Both the position numbers and the translations under genes were made by a program. A stretch of DNA of 64,000 nucleotides. Origin: Cornus controversa. Lineage: Eukaryota; Streptophyta; Magnoliopsida; Cornales; Cornaceae. This document shows positions 47,561 to 59,621 of the stretch, piece after piece; the stretch's first letter is position 1, and the number at the start of each line of letters is the position of its first letter. The stretch lies in the NCBI GenBank assembly GCA_026545225.1, contig CM048852.1, positions 57,729,146-57,793,145 on the forward strand. The letters are read 5' to 3'. The notes below the pieces were generated by a model that saw only the letters and a program-made list of their open reading frames with translations, had not been told where the DNA came from and made no database searches.

Positions 47561-47741
47561 GGGAAATGCTAAACGTCATAAAATTTTATCATGAATTGTT
47601 TTCATGAATGATGTGGCAAGTGATAATACCATTGACATTCCGTGTACGGGGGGAATCCCACCAATACTAACTCACCATTTAATTGCCACATCATTCAAGA
47701 TAAAAATTCATGAAATATTTTCATGACGTGTAGGATTGCTC
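47561..47741. mobile_element. 181-bp Mutator-like MITE
   Basis: Left end GGGAAATGCTAAACGTCAT, right end the inverse of GAGCAATCCTACACGTCAT, with a long fold-back. Perfect 9-bp duplication TATATTTTT at 47552-47560 and 47742-47750. Same family as 19874 and 24288 but a shorter, 181-bp subfamily. Confidence 0.92.
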
Positions 47742-48219
47742 TATATTTTTTTACCATATTTGAATTTTTAAAAAGGTTCATTGGACTTTAAAGGGGGCTA
47801 TAAGTAATTTCTTTTGCAAACAACCTCTCAGGTAAATCATATATAGGAATTTTTTTTAAATGTGAGATTTTAAATTTTTCTATACAAAATCATCATAAAT
47901 AACCAAAAATTAATACTATTAACAGGAGTTTTCAAAAAAATTTGGGGGACCATGACCCTCTTAGCCGCCTTCCTCCGCCCTTGAGTGATTGCTGTCTTGA
48001 TGCAATTTGATTGGGGGTGGGTGAGCCGATATAATTCTTTTTTTCTTTGAAAAAAAATATTATTATTTTTTATTAAAATCAAGGGTAATATGGTACTTTC
48101 ACAGAAAATATTAACGAAGAGTGATTTAAAAAAAAAATTTCATCCGTAAGTAATCTAGCCAATCGGGAGTAATTTATCCAATCTATTAATCAATAACCGA
48201 CAACTATCAATTAAATATA

Positions 48220-48400
48220 GGGAAATGCTAAACGTCATAAAATTTTATCATGAATTGCCTTCATGAATGATGTGGCAAGTGATAATACCATTGACATTCC
48301 GTGTATGGGGGAAATCACACCAATACTAACTCACCATTTAATTGCCACATCATTCAAGATAAAAATTCATAAAATATTTTCATGACGTCTAGCATTGCTC
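48220..48400. mobile_element. 181-bp Mutator-like MITE, near-identical sister of 47561-47741
   Basis: Same ends and centre (ATGATGTGGCAAGTGATAAT; CCGTGTATGGGGGAAATC). Perfect 9-bp duplication TTAAATATA at 48211-48219 and 48401-48409. Different duplications show two independent insertions 478 bp apart in the same orientation. Confidence 0.92.
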
Positions 48401-49159
48401 TTAAATATATAATCAATTCACATGTCTATCGTTATTAGATCTCTTCTAATTCATCCTTGTCTACCATCTTCACACACGTTAACCCATAGCTGCTCTTGTG
48501 CATATTCAACTTCCTCACTCACGCGATCAAACAAACAGAACAAATTGACTGTTTGAATGTCGATCAAAACTCCATACAAGTGTCTCATATGCCTTAAATT
48601 ATGAGCTTGGGGCTTGTATGGACTACCCATGGTGACCCCTCGTAGCCCCCTTCTCATAACCATTAATGGCTTAAGACTTGTTATCGAGCTAGTGTACCTG
48701 GTCCTTCAACATTAAATTAATTGCATTTCCCTTATATATACTAGTATGGACATCTATATATACACATGTATAGAAATATATATATATATAACATTCATTA
48801 TATTTTGCAAGTAGTATAGCTGCTTAAGGTGCATGGACTTGCTTGTAGAATGACCGTATCTATAACATAATTCATGTACCATCTTATATATATTTTTCTC
48901 TCCAGAAAATTTGTGAATTTAGTTATTGTGACAAATGTTGTGACGGCCCCACATGAATTTTTGTGGGTTCAATTGTAATAATCTTTCATATTTCCTAAAA
49001 TTTCTGTATGATTTAATGAACAAACTTTAATCGACGTGATCTATGTGAAATATAATGAACCTTTTAGCCTACACAATGTATTTTCAAAACAAGTCCAAAT
49101 TAAAAGCATTTGCAATCTTGTTTATTGAGAGCTACGCTGTACATAACATAACCATATCA
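48401..49159. other. Spacer, no recognised gene
   Basis: A 70-codon minus-strand frame (48451-48663) is less AT-rich than its surroundings and could be a decayed exon; I recognise no family. Otherwise AT-rich with an AT tract near 48780. Confidence 0.35.
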
Positions 49160-52100
49160 ACCCCTTGATAGATAGGAATTGAGGAGATTTCACTCCATAA
49201 ATCTGCAGCTTCTGCTATCAAGTAATTAGGCCTACATCACCTGCCATCCTGAATAATTCGGCTAAAGGGAGCAGTCCTTTGGTAAATCAAATTGTATCAC
49301 TATATAATACCCAAAGGAATGAATTAAAGATGTACCATGCCACCAAGGATCAAGAAACAACTTTAAAGAAGTTTCATTACCAATCTTGAAAACACTGTTC
49401 TCAACCAAAACATCCCTGACCTTAATCAAGTTCTTCCAGAAAGCAGAATGAGAAGGCTCAGACTTACATACCCAAACAGATTGAAATTGAATCTATGCAG
49501 CCTTAACCCAGTCACACCATAAACTGCTTCTTTTTTTCCTAGTTGGGGTACTCTCACACACTTTTTTGTCCACGCCCGAGCTCGAACCCCTCCCCTCCTC
49601 TTCCCTTTGGTATAAATCAAATCCCACAACAATTTGCATTTAGCTGCTTTTGTCAACATCCACCACTCTTTTAATCCCAAAACCTCCTCCTGATTTAGGA
49701 CTGGTTACATGACCCCATTTGAGCAGATGCAATTTCTTACTATTCTCCCTGCAACCCCAAACAAAAGCTCTCAATTTCTTCTCAATCTCAGCAGCAGTAT
49801 TCAGAGGGAGTCTGAAAGCTCCACACCAGTGGTATAAAAAAGAATGAGTTACTGTTCTCCTTACAAGTTCAACCCTCCTAGCAAGGGACATGTTAATAGA
49901 ATTCCAACTAATTAGCTTAGCTGACATTTTATCAAGCAAAGGGTTACAATCCCTATTCTTCAGACCCTTATCAAGCATGGGTAAAACCAAATCAGTGATG
50001 GGGAAGGTGCCCAATTTCATGTTCAAAATTCTTAAAATTCCTCTTCTTCTCTTTAAAGACTTGGACAAGAAAATCTGACTTTTGGCAAGGCTAACAAGCC
50101 TAACATTCAGGCCAGATACACTATTGAACTTCTGCAGAATATGAAGAATATTTCTAGAAGAGCTACAGCTGGCTTTGGCAATAAGAATTACGTCATCAGC
50201 ATAAAAGCAGTGCGAAAACTCCAACCCCATCTATTTTACAGCAGAGCACAGTTTAATTCTCCCCTCATTTACCTCTTTTTGCACCATATTAGAGAAATAT
50301 TCAACAATAAGGGTAAACAAAAGAGGAGAAAGGGGGCACCCTTGCCTTAACCCTCTCTTTGGTTGGAAATACCCAGCAAGAGAACCATTAATGACTACAG
50401 AAAACCAAGCTAACATCAGACACTCATTCACCCAACCAATCCATTTGTTGTCAAAAACCCATGATTTGAATAAGTCTGAAGAGAAAATTCCAAGACACTG
50501 AATCATATGTCTTGTGTAAATAAATCTTCAAAGTCATAATAGGGGACATCCTTCCAGAATTAAAACTTCTGACCACTTCGTTAACCAGAATCACATTGTC
50601 AAGCAGCCTTCTACCTTTGATAAATGCGTTCTGTTCACCTCCCACCAATTTATGCAGGTACAAACTCAGCTTGTTGGCCATGATTTAGTAATGATTTTGT
50701 ACACAGTACTAATTATTTTTCTTAGGTATCAGATAAATGCAAGAAGAATTGATACTCTTATTCAACTTGGACTGACAGAAAAAATGTTGAACAGCATTTA
50801 TAACCTCCTTGCCCACAATGTCCCAAAACATTTGGAAAAACCTAGGAGGAAAGCCATCAGGCCCCGCCCTTTTGTCAGGGCCAAAATGATCTTACTTCCA
50901 TAATTTCAGTATTTGGAGGCAATTCAAGGAATTGAGCTTCAGCATGAGATAAACAGCTTCTGGGCTCACAATCAAGCTCAACAATGCTAGACCTTTTCTG
51001 GTCATTGAATAACTCTTGGTAATATTCCACAAAACAGTCTGTGATCTCGTCAATGTCAGTAATCCATTCACCACTGTCTTTCTGAATATTAGAAATAGCC
51101 TTATGAGCCCTGTGATGAGCAATCTTCTGATAAAAAAGCTTGGAACATCTGTCATTACTATGAAGCCATGAGATTCTAGCTTTCTGGGCAGTCTCGATTT
51201 CCTCATTGAATAAGGCCCTTTCCAAATCAGCTCTAGATTGGAACTCAGCATTACAAAGAACAGGATCATCTGGAAAAGACTGCTAGCCATCTGAGCAGCT
51301 TCAAGCCTGTTTCTAGCATTCCATGCTTTAACTTTAACCTTCACATTCTGTAATTTTTTGGACAGAACATACATAGGGTCCCCATAAATCTGCAAATCCC
51401 GTGCTTCTGATATAACCTCTCTAATTCCCTCATGCATACACCAAACCTTTAAAAACTTGGAAGGTTTAGGCTTCTTAGCAAATTTGTCGTATAATGATCT
51501 TAAATGTTGGTAGCTGTCAACAGAACATTTAGAATTAGGGAAGTTCATCAACCAATTATTATTGACCAACCCCCTATCTAATCTGGCATATATCCTTCTT
51601 CACATAGCCTGCCTGTTACACCATGCCCATCCTCCATTAATCAACGGAAGATCAATCAGTTCCACCGCAGAGAGAGCATTATTAAACTCTTCCAGGACAC
51701 TGTGAGGCACAGCTAGACCCCCTTTTTCTCCTTTTTGATATCTAATGATGTTCCAATCACCTATAACAGACCAAGGACGACCCACCAAAGAGTGACATAA
51801 TTTCAACTCATCCCTTAATCTCCTTGTATTACGTCCTAGGAAGCACGGATACTTCTACAAGAGTTACGTACTCGTATCGAATACCGATACTTTTCGGATA
51901 CTTGTGGACAAGTGTCCAATTCTTCCTAAACGTATCCATAATTTTAAAATATATATTTTTTATTTCTAGCACGTATCCGATACTTCTTAAATACTTCGAT
52001 CATGTATCTGATACTTCTCGAATACTTCAGAACAAATTTCTAACAATAATATCATACTATAATTGTTAAGAAAAGTTTACATTTATTTAAAAAAGAAGTG

Positions 52101-52400
52101 TTGATATATATATCATAATTTAGTACAAAATTTATTCATGCAAATTATGCAATATGATTCTTAACTCTTAGTTTATTTGTTAATTATAATATTTTATAAA
52201 TAAATGTAAATAAATCTGTTTTTTTGTATATATAAAAATATAATTTGTTATTTTTATACTGATGCATCCTGCCGTACCCGTATCCTATTTTTTTAAGATT
52301 TGACATATCGCCGTACCCGTATCGTATCGTACCCGTGTCCCGTATTTATATCCATGCTTCCTAGATTACGCCTAATCCTTCATGTCTATTTGTTGTAGTA
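49160..52400 (-). pseudogene. LINE (L1-type) non-LTR retrotransposon, ORF2 relic
   Basis: On the minus strand, reading from 52.4 kb down: endonuclease end with VIGDWNIIR (near 51745), a linker with WLHSNDRCSKLFY, then reverse transcriptase with QNAFIKGRRLLDN (near 50635), a changed LKIYLHKTYDSVSW box (Asp replaced by Tyr), GLRQGCPLSPLLF (about 50317-50356) and the catalytic CFYADDVIL (about 50190-50205). C-terminal parts include RAFVWG and SAFWKNLIKVRDVL/ DPWWHGTS near 49330-49450. Frameshifts and stops separate the pieces, so it is inactive. The 5' half (ORF1 and most of the endonuclease) is missing, as is common for LINE copies. It is interrupted by a hAT-like MITE at 51836-52364. No poly(A) tail or target duplication was identified; ends are approximate. 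Confidence 0.88.
51836..52364. mobile_element. 529-bp hAT-like MITE inside the LINE
   Basis: Left end CTAGGAAGCACGGATAC, right end the inverse of CTAGGAAGCATGGATA. Flanked by ATTACGTC (51828-51835) and ATTACGCC (52365-52372), an 8-bp duplication with one mismatch. Internal repeated words (GTATCCGATACTTC; CCGTACCCGTATC) are typical of this element's subterminal regions. A related copy lies at 62936-63630. Confidence 0.8.
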
Positions 52401-53155
52401 TTTATCACTGAAATTTATAGTTCAACTCGATCAATTCAACAAATTAAGCTTTTGAAAATTATAGTTTAACTAAACAAAACTTTTCTTCAACTAAGGTCAA
52501 TTACATGAATAATATTTTTGTACTGAAATTAGAACCAAATAAAAAATTTAAGCAGTTTCATTTCACTATATTGAATATTGTATTTATTAATATTTATAGT
52601 TCCTTTATTTTTTTGCTAGTGCAAGAGATAATATTATGGGGAAAAACAAACTCATCACAGATTTTCAGATTGCAATTAGACCACTAAAAAATAAAATCAC
52701 ACAAATCAACTCAACTGAATACAACAAAACTTAAAAGAACAAAAAGATAACTTATAATTCATGATCAAGTCTGTTGTCATGAAAAACCAAGGAAGTGCAA
52801 TTACTTTCCCACTTTCAGTGGATTGTACTAAACAAGATATACACCAAGCCAAGGTTGTAATATTTTTATTAACAAAGTACTTAAATTTTAAGTATCCATA
52901 CATCTTACAATCATAGAAAACAATGCAGAAATACATTCAAAGCTTCAAATTCAAACCCATCTCACAACTTGGAACAATAGTACACATCATGTCATATTGT
53001 CATTCCTAATTTAAGTTTCTACATCTATGGAATCTTAATTAGACGAAGCAAGCCTATGATCTTTTCAAATATCAAAAAAGAATTTGAGATAGTTTCATGT
53101 ACAATCAATACAAAAAAATGCTTGGAATCACGACAATAAATAGAAAAGCTGAAAG
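52401..53155. other. AT-rich spacer, no gene seen
   Basis: Short frames of 60-76 codons only. If the candidate exon at 53156-53274 is real, the right part of this stretch would be its 3' UTR. Confidence 0.35.
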
Positions 53156-53274
53156 TTAGGTAACCAAAGTGTTGAAGATGAATCTGTCAAATCCATTTGC
53201 TATTTTGAACTCAACATGTATAGCCGCCCCGTTGCTCTGTTTCTGAAATAGCCTCAAGGATGCCCTGAAAATAT
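53156..53274 (-). pseudogene. Candidate terminal exon of an unidentified gene, minus strand
   Basis: On the minus strand a strong pyrimidine tract (TTTTTTTTTCTTTTCTTTTTAG) is followed by a less AT-rich block. One frame gives 38 codons containing FRASLRLFQKQSNGAAIHVE and ending at 53156-53158. Another frame gives GILEAISETEQRGGYTC with a stop at 53211-53213. I cannot assign either to a family, and no upstream exon was found before the window's next relics. It may be a captured or orphan exon. Confidence 0.25.
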
Positions 53275-54251
53275 CTAAAAAGAAAAGAAAAAAAAAAGAT
53301 TAGGAGAGCCAAGATTTGAGCATCTCACAGGCTGTAAAACTATGTGTGTGGGAAAGGAAAGACAACACAATAGGAACCCAAAAAACTTTTTTCTAATAAC
53401 TATAACATAGAACAAAGAAAAATGAATAATAATTCCAAAAAAATACTATCATGTTTATTGATCTCAAGGTTTCAACCCTAGGTTACTTAAGTGATTTTTG
53501 GTTTTAATAAGTTTACTTAAGTGTACAGTTTACAAAGTATTATATTATCTCAAGTATCTTAAAGGCATTGGACTTCAAAAGGAATTACAAGAAGATATAT
53601 GAAGCCACATGATCATGGAACTCAAGATTAATGGCGAAGTTAAAATTAATCCAAGTCACATGATGAAGGAACCAAAAAGCTTAAAGAATTGAAGATCAAA
53701 AGACTTGGGTAGGCTAGTCTTGGGTGAGTGTTAGATTTAATGTAAAGTTATTTTTGAAGTAACTTCATTTGAAAGCTCATCTCTTGACTCAGTGGACTAT
53801 AGGAATACGCATATCATTCATATTATCCATAAGTCCTTAAACCATAAGCGATAGGCCATGAACTTCACTTATAACATCATGAGGCCGTTACTATGATTGA
53901 GTTAGTTCAAGTCATCATAAGCTTTAGAAGAACTCAACTAGTAAGCCATAACTAGGACCATATCTTTTAATCATATCATTTATAGTTCTTAGATACATTG
54001 ACTTAGGCTTTAAACTCAAATGAATCACTATATAAAGTCGTATCATGCACAGTTACTATTTCGGGTACTTAGTGTAGAAATTTGGCTAACTGTTGGATTC
54101 TTGGGGTAAAAACATAAATATGAGTTTTTAATAAATCCTAACATAAAAATTTCTGGTAATTGTACCCCATGATTTATTACGATCATATAAATTTTCTCAA
54201 CCCTAAATGTTGTGAAAATCTATTTTGTACTAAAACTGAAAAATCAAATTT
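53275..54251. other. Spacer, no recognised gene
   Basis: AT-rich DNA, with many CATAAG/ATCATA words around 53800-54000. No long frame and no terminal repeats were seen. Confidence 0.35.
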
Positions 54252-54545
54252 TGAATGGAAAAAGTTCCGAAAAACAAAAAAAAAATCAAAAAAATTTATT
54301 AAATAATTGTGCATATTTAGTTTTTTTTCCCGGAAAAAAAAATCATCTTTTTTTTTATTAAGATAAAAAAAACTTAATATAAAAAAACCCCTCTCTTTGT
54401 AATGGGAAAAAATTTTCGAAAACAAAAAAAAAAATCTGAAAATTTTTATTATTTAATTGTGCATTTTTAGTTTTCTTTCCCGGAAAAAAAACTCCTCTTT
54501 TTTTTTTTATTAAGGTAAAAAAAAAAAAACTTAATATAAAAATTC
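54252..54545 (+). repeat. Two-unit tandem duplication, about 150 bp each
   Basis: AATGGRAAAAA..TTYCGAAAAACAAAA, then ATTGTGCATWTTTAGTTTT, then TTTCCCGGAAAAAAAA, then TTATTAAGRTAAAAAAA.ACTTAATATAAAAA occurs twice (about 54252-54390 and 54403-54545). Runs of A and T vary in length between copies. Confidence 0.8.
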
Positions 54546-55359
54546 TTCTCTTCTCTCTATTGGTCTTTATTTTGTATAATAATAGAAATGGTAAAATGGT
54601 CATAAAAAAAGAGAATATATGTAAAAGGAGTACTTTGCTCACTTTTGCAAATGTGAGGGATATGATCCAAAATATAGTATAGGAAATTTAATAAACCTTT
54701 TTAAAATATAAAAATCACAAGGGAGTTTTGTGATCATTTTGCCTTAAAATTAATTTGAATGTTACACCACGTCCACCAATGTCTGTCTCCATAATTGCAT
54801 CCAGGTATCAAATTGTTTTTTAACTTTTCTAATTTTCTTGTACAATTCTGTATTAGTATTATTTTTTTGGAGTACAATTTTGTATTATTTCTCTTCTACA
54901 CTTTGAAGAGATAAAGTTGATGTGTTCATCCGAAAAAGCTGAGAGAATTCCAAAATGCGTCCCAGTAACACTATAATTGTTACAAGTATTGGTATTGCAT
55001 GAATGATGTATATTAAGCATCTTTTTTTGGTGCTTAATCATCTCGAGCCTGTAACATGAGATTAGCCAAGTTTCGCTTTCGCTCTCTGTGTTTTTTATTA
55101 GCTTTTCTGTTCTTAGCTTCTCTCCTTTTGTGTTGTAAAAAGAATTAAAAAAAACTTCTGTGTGAGCTAACATTGATTTAATATATTCATTGTTTAATGG
55201 CGGTAACTATATGAGCTAGCCTTGAAAGGTTAGTTGTCCCTTTCGCTACCTAGTTTTGGTTTTTTTTTTTTCTTATTTAAAATCATGTAAGCTTTACTAA
55301 TTTGGAGTATATGAAAAGCTTTCTTAATGGAAGATTTGAGATCTTAAAGAGTTCAATAA

Positions 55360-55391
<32 letters not shown>

Positions 55392-56403
55392 TATCAAGGT
55401 AAGTATGCTTTTTGGAGCAAAATGCAATAGATGTCCAATTAATTAGAGTGTTAGCTCAATAATTTCTTAATCTCCAATTTAGCTTAGAAGTTGTCAAAAG
55501 TTAGTCAAGTGCGAGTAACCTTCCAAGTTAAAGATGTTTCGCTACATGCTTCATTCAAGGACGATTTGGTAATCTTAATCAACATGGCTAAAAAGATAAT
55601 TTTAGACAATGATCTCACCAATTAGGCTACACGCATTGCATAACTAGGGCTTGTTAATTTTCAAGTTTATAACTTCTTTTCATTCCTAATTATCTTCTAA
55701 GAATGAATGATCAAAATTTGCATTGCATGAAGTTTTATTAAAAAAAATCAAATTTGAAAACTATCTTATTAATAATTTTCTAAGTATAAGCAGAGAGGTT
55801 TGTTTGATTAACGACATTTCGAAACAACAATGTCTTAATAAGTTTCAAACTCTTCGGATAAAAAAAAAACGTATTCTCTTGACCGCCTATAAATAAACAA
55901 CTTCTGGGTGGACTTTGATATATATATATAGAATATATAATATACACATTTTTTAGAGATAATACTTGTGATGTTTTTGTGTGCATCTTTCTTTACATTC
56001 ATTATATGCATTAGTTTTGGTGAGTGTATTCATAAGTGTTGATACTGTATTGATCATTCAACACATCAGAGTTCAATTCACAACCAACCAGATTGACAAC
56101 CAAATGACCGATTCAGTAGAGAAGCAGATTTTATGGTTAGACTTTTGGAAAAAAGTTTAGTGTCATTTGAATCAGAAATTAAAAGGAAAAGAACAAGATC
56201 TTACATGAGATGTGTAATTTTTTATATAAAAAAAAAACTCCCTAAGTCATGAATAAATAAAATAGGAGCAGGATTCAATTTGAGTTAAATGACCACAAAT
56301 AAATATGCAAAGAAGAACACTAATGATAAGAGAAGTGGGAGACCAAAATTAACATGAGTACTATTGCTGATAAGCAATGATAACATGATATGTCATTTCA
56401 CTT

Positions 56404-56437
<34 letters not shown>

Positions 56438-56561
56438 ATGTACCCTAGGCCACCACAGGCCAACCTGGTGATAATAACCCATAACATCTTGGCCTCTATT
56501 GTATTGTTATTCTTGCAAATAAAAAAAGAAAACCTAGAACATCGATCTGATTTCAGTGCTG
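54546..56561. other. AT-rich spacer with microsatellites
   Basis: Contains (ATT)n at about 55360-55391 and (AT)n at about 56407-56434. Frames up to 104 codons (54859-55173, minus) show no domain. No TIR or LTR structure was recognised. Confidence 0.4.
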
Positions 56562-57239
56562 CTAATTAGGACATTTAATTAAAGTGGTAGCAAGATCGCC
56601 AACTTCCTTGTCTGGTGCAAACCCAAATAAAACTGCAAAAACAGATATAAGGGTGATGAGCTCTGTCCCTTCGCCAAGCAGTTGAGCATGACTCGAACCT
56701 CTGCACTGAAGTGAAACATAACACATCAGCTCCACCAAACCCCTCTCCAAAATCTCCACTTTTTCATTCAACTCTAACCGCTTGAGCTGTTGGGCAAGTT
56801 TGCATGCATCCAACAGTACAGAGTCTACAGAATCTCCTAAAATCCTTTTGAGAAGATCAATGTCTCGACTGAGGAGTTCCTTAAGTGAGGTGCTATCATC
56901 GTGTAAGGACTTCCTCAAATGTTCAACTGTAGCCACACATGTCGTTACTGCATCTGATGACACTGAGGATGAGAACCAATCTGACTTTGCCATTAAAAGA
57001 TACAACAAGTAATCACCTAATTGCTTTGCAAACTTTAGTTCGTCTGGAAGTGATGAAGGATGATGCTCTTGATGCTCTTCACAATACAGGTTTATAGCTA
57101 TGCTCCAGATGGAAAGGCTTTGGTTCAACTTCTTCTCTGTCAGACTCCTCCAACCGCGTGTTAACAAATCATTCTCAATTTTCCAAACTATATGAAAGAA
57201 GCTCCGTACGTTAACACAGTGGAAAAAAAAAAACAACAC
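56562..57239 (-). pseudogene. DUF4220/DUF594 family protein, C-terminal relic
   Basis: A 225-codon frame whose recognisable part starts near 57190 (KIENDLLTRGW). It contains LSIWSIAINLYCEE, KQLGDYLLYLLMAKS, a helical charged middle (LLSRDIDLLKRIL) and, near the end, LVELMCYVSLQCRGSSHAQ-LLGEGTELITLISVF. This order (status helix, DYLLYLL, MLCYAA..C....HA, GGELLT) matches the C-terminal DUF594 region of plant DUF4220/DUF594 proteins, membrane proteins of unknown function usually about 650-750 aa and often intronless. The N-terminal membrane half is missing and the upstream sequence is an (AT)n tract with stops. The ATG at 57239 lies in a T-rich stretch and is probably not a real start. I treat it as a truncated relic; a distant 5' exon cannot be excluded. 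Confidence 0.7.
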
Positions 57240-57295
57240 ATCTAATTAGGTATCACAGAGGAGGACTCCAGATGCAGAATTTACTTGCAAATCAG

Positions 57296-57296
<1 letters not shown>

Positions 57297-57342
<46 letters not shown>
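57297..57342. repeat. (AT)n microsatellite
   Basis: Uninterrupted TA run just upstream (in the gene's sense) of the DUF594 relic; possibly at its truncation point. Confidence 0.95.
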
Positions 57343-57346
<4 letters not shown>

Positions 57347-58273
57347 CCTGTAAAGCAACAAAGCTCTATATATATATCCAAAAGCACAAGAGAGCTTTCA
57401 TCAAGTTCCATTTGGAAAAAGCAATAACTAATATAATAAATCATGCCTCTGAGTCCCACCACATGGTCTAATGCATTTTTTCTTAAATGCTATAAAACTT
57501 ACTACCATCAGACCACTAAATGGTCAGAGTAAACAGCTGTTTGTCCAGAGGTCCCTATTGTTGCAAATAACCCCCGGTCCCAACAATATGAAAAACAGTT
57601 GCACAAGGCAGCAGCGTTTGTCTACCGTAAACACTAATGTAAAATCAATATCTTGTCATTTGAAATAAAAAAAGGGTTAAGTACAAAAAAATATATTTAA
57701 AAAAAATTAAATGAAAACCCTTGAATAACCCCCCCGGGACCTAGTAGTGTTTTGCGAATAAGACCTTTATATTACAAATAACCCCCAAACTACGCAAATT
57801 AGTCCACGACATTAGGCTGCCATTATTAACAAATAAAAATTAATAAAGGGGTAAATTGCAAAAAACTCAACATTTTGCAAAATAAGAAGAAAAAAAAATC
57901 CAAACTAAGCAAATTATGCAAATCAGGCCACAGAATTAGGTAGTTGTTATCCCCAATTAAAAATTCTGAAATGTCAAAAAAAAAAATTACTTATTAAATA
58001 AACTTTAGGGGTAAAATAGGTGCAAAGTAATTTTTTTAGTAAGGAAAGAGAATTAGGGATAAATTGGAGCTCCTAATTTCATTGGTAAGGGTAAGTTTGA
58101 TCTTTTACTTTTGGTATACAAATTACGTAAATGCCTAAAAGGTTCGAATCTACTTGGATCATAAAAAATCCAAAGGTACAACGGTTGTAAACAACAAAAT
58201 ATTTAGTCCTACATCGCACAGGACTAAAAACAGTTATTTTTTAAAAGGCGATATAATATCAAAGGGTTATTTC
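57343..58273. other. Spacer with GGGTTAAGTAC-type TIR-like sequence
   Basis: Around 57672-57960 the text GGGTTAAGTACAAAA, AATAACCCCC and GGGGTAAATTGCAAAA resembles ends of plant TIR elements that begin GGGTAAATNNC. I could not pair a left and right end. No gene was recognised. Confidence 0.35.
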
Positions 58274-58817
58274 TAGTGATGGCAACGGAGCGGAGTGGGG
58301 GCAGATTTTGACTTCTCCGTCCCTGCAACTATTTAATTTTTTCCGTTCTGTTCCTGTCCCGCAACCGTGTATAAACGGGACGGGACGGGGCGGGTTTTGA
58401 CTTCCCCGTCCCCCTAACCATTTAACTTATCCCGTACCGCCCCGTTTATACTTTTTTTTTTAATGCAATTTTTTTTATAATAATAAATCTGATATCTCGA
58501 TAAATATACACCAAAAACACACATTTAGATACATGCAACACAATGACTAATATTGAGTTATCCATTACTGATATAATAAACTTGTATAGTTGTATGATAT
58601 ATATAGTATTAATATTTCTTTTATATATTATTAATATTTCTTTTATATATTATATATATAAGTATAAATATATATATATATACTTAAACGGGGCGGGTAC
58701 CCGTCGGGGTAGGGTCTTACCCTATCCCCGTCCTATTTAAGTGCGGGTTATTTTTCCTAACTCCATCCCCACCCCGTTTCCGTAAACGGGGCGGGGCGGG
58801 ACAAATTGCCATCCCTA
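58274..58817. mobile_element. 544-bp hAT MITE, ACGGGGCGGG-rich
   Basis: Left end TAGTGATGGCAACGGAGC, right end the inverse of TAGGGATGGCAATTTGTC. Both subterminal regions carry many CGGGGCGGG / CCCCGTCCC words, making short GC-rich islands in AT-rich DNA. Flanked by GTTATTTC (58266-58273) and GCTATTTC (58818-58825), an 8-bp duplication with one mismatch. Confidence 0.83.
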
Positions 58818-59566
58818 GCTATTTCGCAATATTTTTTTAACAATTTAAAGGCTTTTTGTTGAACAAATAGTTTAAGGGTATGTTTGCAAAACGAAAGAAG
58901 GGGTTTCCTTGCAATTTATCTTTAAAGGTTGTTGCGACAAATACCGCGAATCAAGAATAAATCAAGAAACCGATTGAAGAGTAAACACACCACACAAAGA
59001 TATATCCAGTTCAGCGTAAAACCTACGTCCACGGTGAAAATCCGGCGAAAGATTTCAATATGCGAAAATCAAAACCCTATCTCTTTCTCACTCTCCTTCC
59101 TACAGTTTTCGGTGTTCTCTCGTATCTCACTCAAAACCCTAAGGGTTAATTTGGTACGCAGGAATGAAATGAAGTGGGAATGGAATGAAGTCAGAAATGA
59201 AATGAGAATGAGAATAGAATAGAATGACCATTCTCATTCCAATATTTGGCTACAGATAAAAAATGGTGTAAGAATGAAATAGTATTACCTTCCAACATGC
59301 TATATTTTTCTATATAAAATAGAATCAGTTTTAAAAATAGGACATTTGGTCAATTTAATTTAATTACCATGTGAAAAAAAAATTAATTACTCATTCATTT
59401 AAAACTTTCTAAATCAAGATATAATCGGACTTTTTCTTCTACTCAAGATTACTATAATCTTTTATATGAAAAAAAAATTAATATTTTATTAAAAATTGAA
59501 AGTGATAAAATAAGGACCTATATACCTATTAAATATATATATAGAGAGAGAAATTAATACTAATTA

Positions 59567-59616
<50 letters not shown>

Positions 59617-59621
59617 TAGAG
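58818..59621. other. Spacer with GGAATG-type end and (AT)n
   Basis: Near 58975-59060, ATATATCCAGTTCAGCGTAAA and CCTACGTCCACGG resemble pieces of copia LTRs. From 59147, TTTGGTACGCAGGAATG starts a GGAATG/CATTCC-rich stretch related to the MITE at 9918. A possible partner end (TAGCATAACAAACG) lies at 61190-61204, which would make this an outer element enclosing 59622-61033. An (AT)n run covers about 59570-59613. Confidence 0.45.

Noticed and set aside
48451..48663. 70-codon minus-strand frame with ordinary-looking composition
   Set aside because: No family recognised, no splice or promoter context. Kept only as a remark in the spacer entry.
58929..59222. 97-codon plus-strand frame
   Set aside because: Covers a decayed LTR-like fragment and the GGAATG-rich repeat; the Met/Asn/Glu pattern is repeat-derived.
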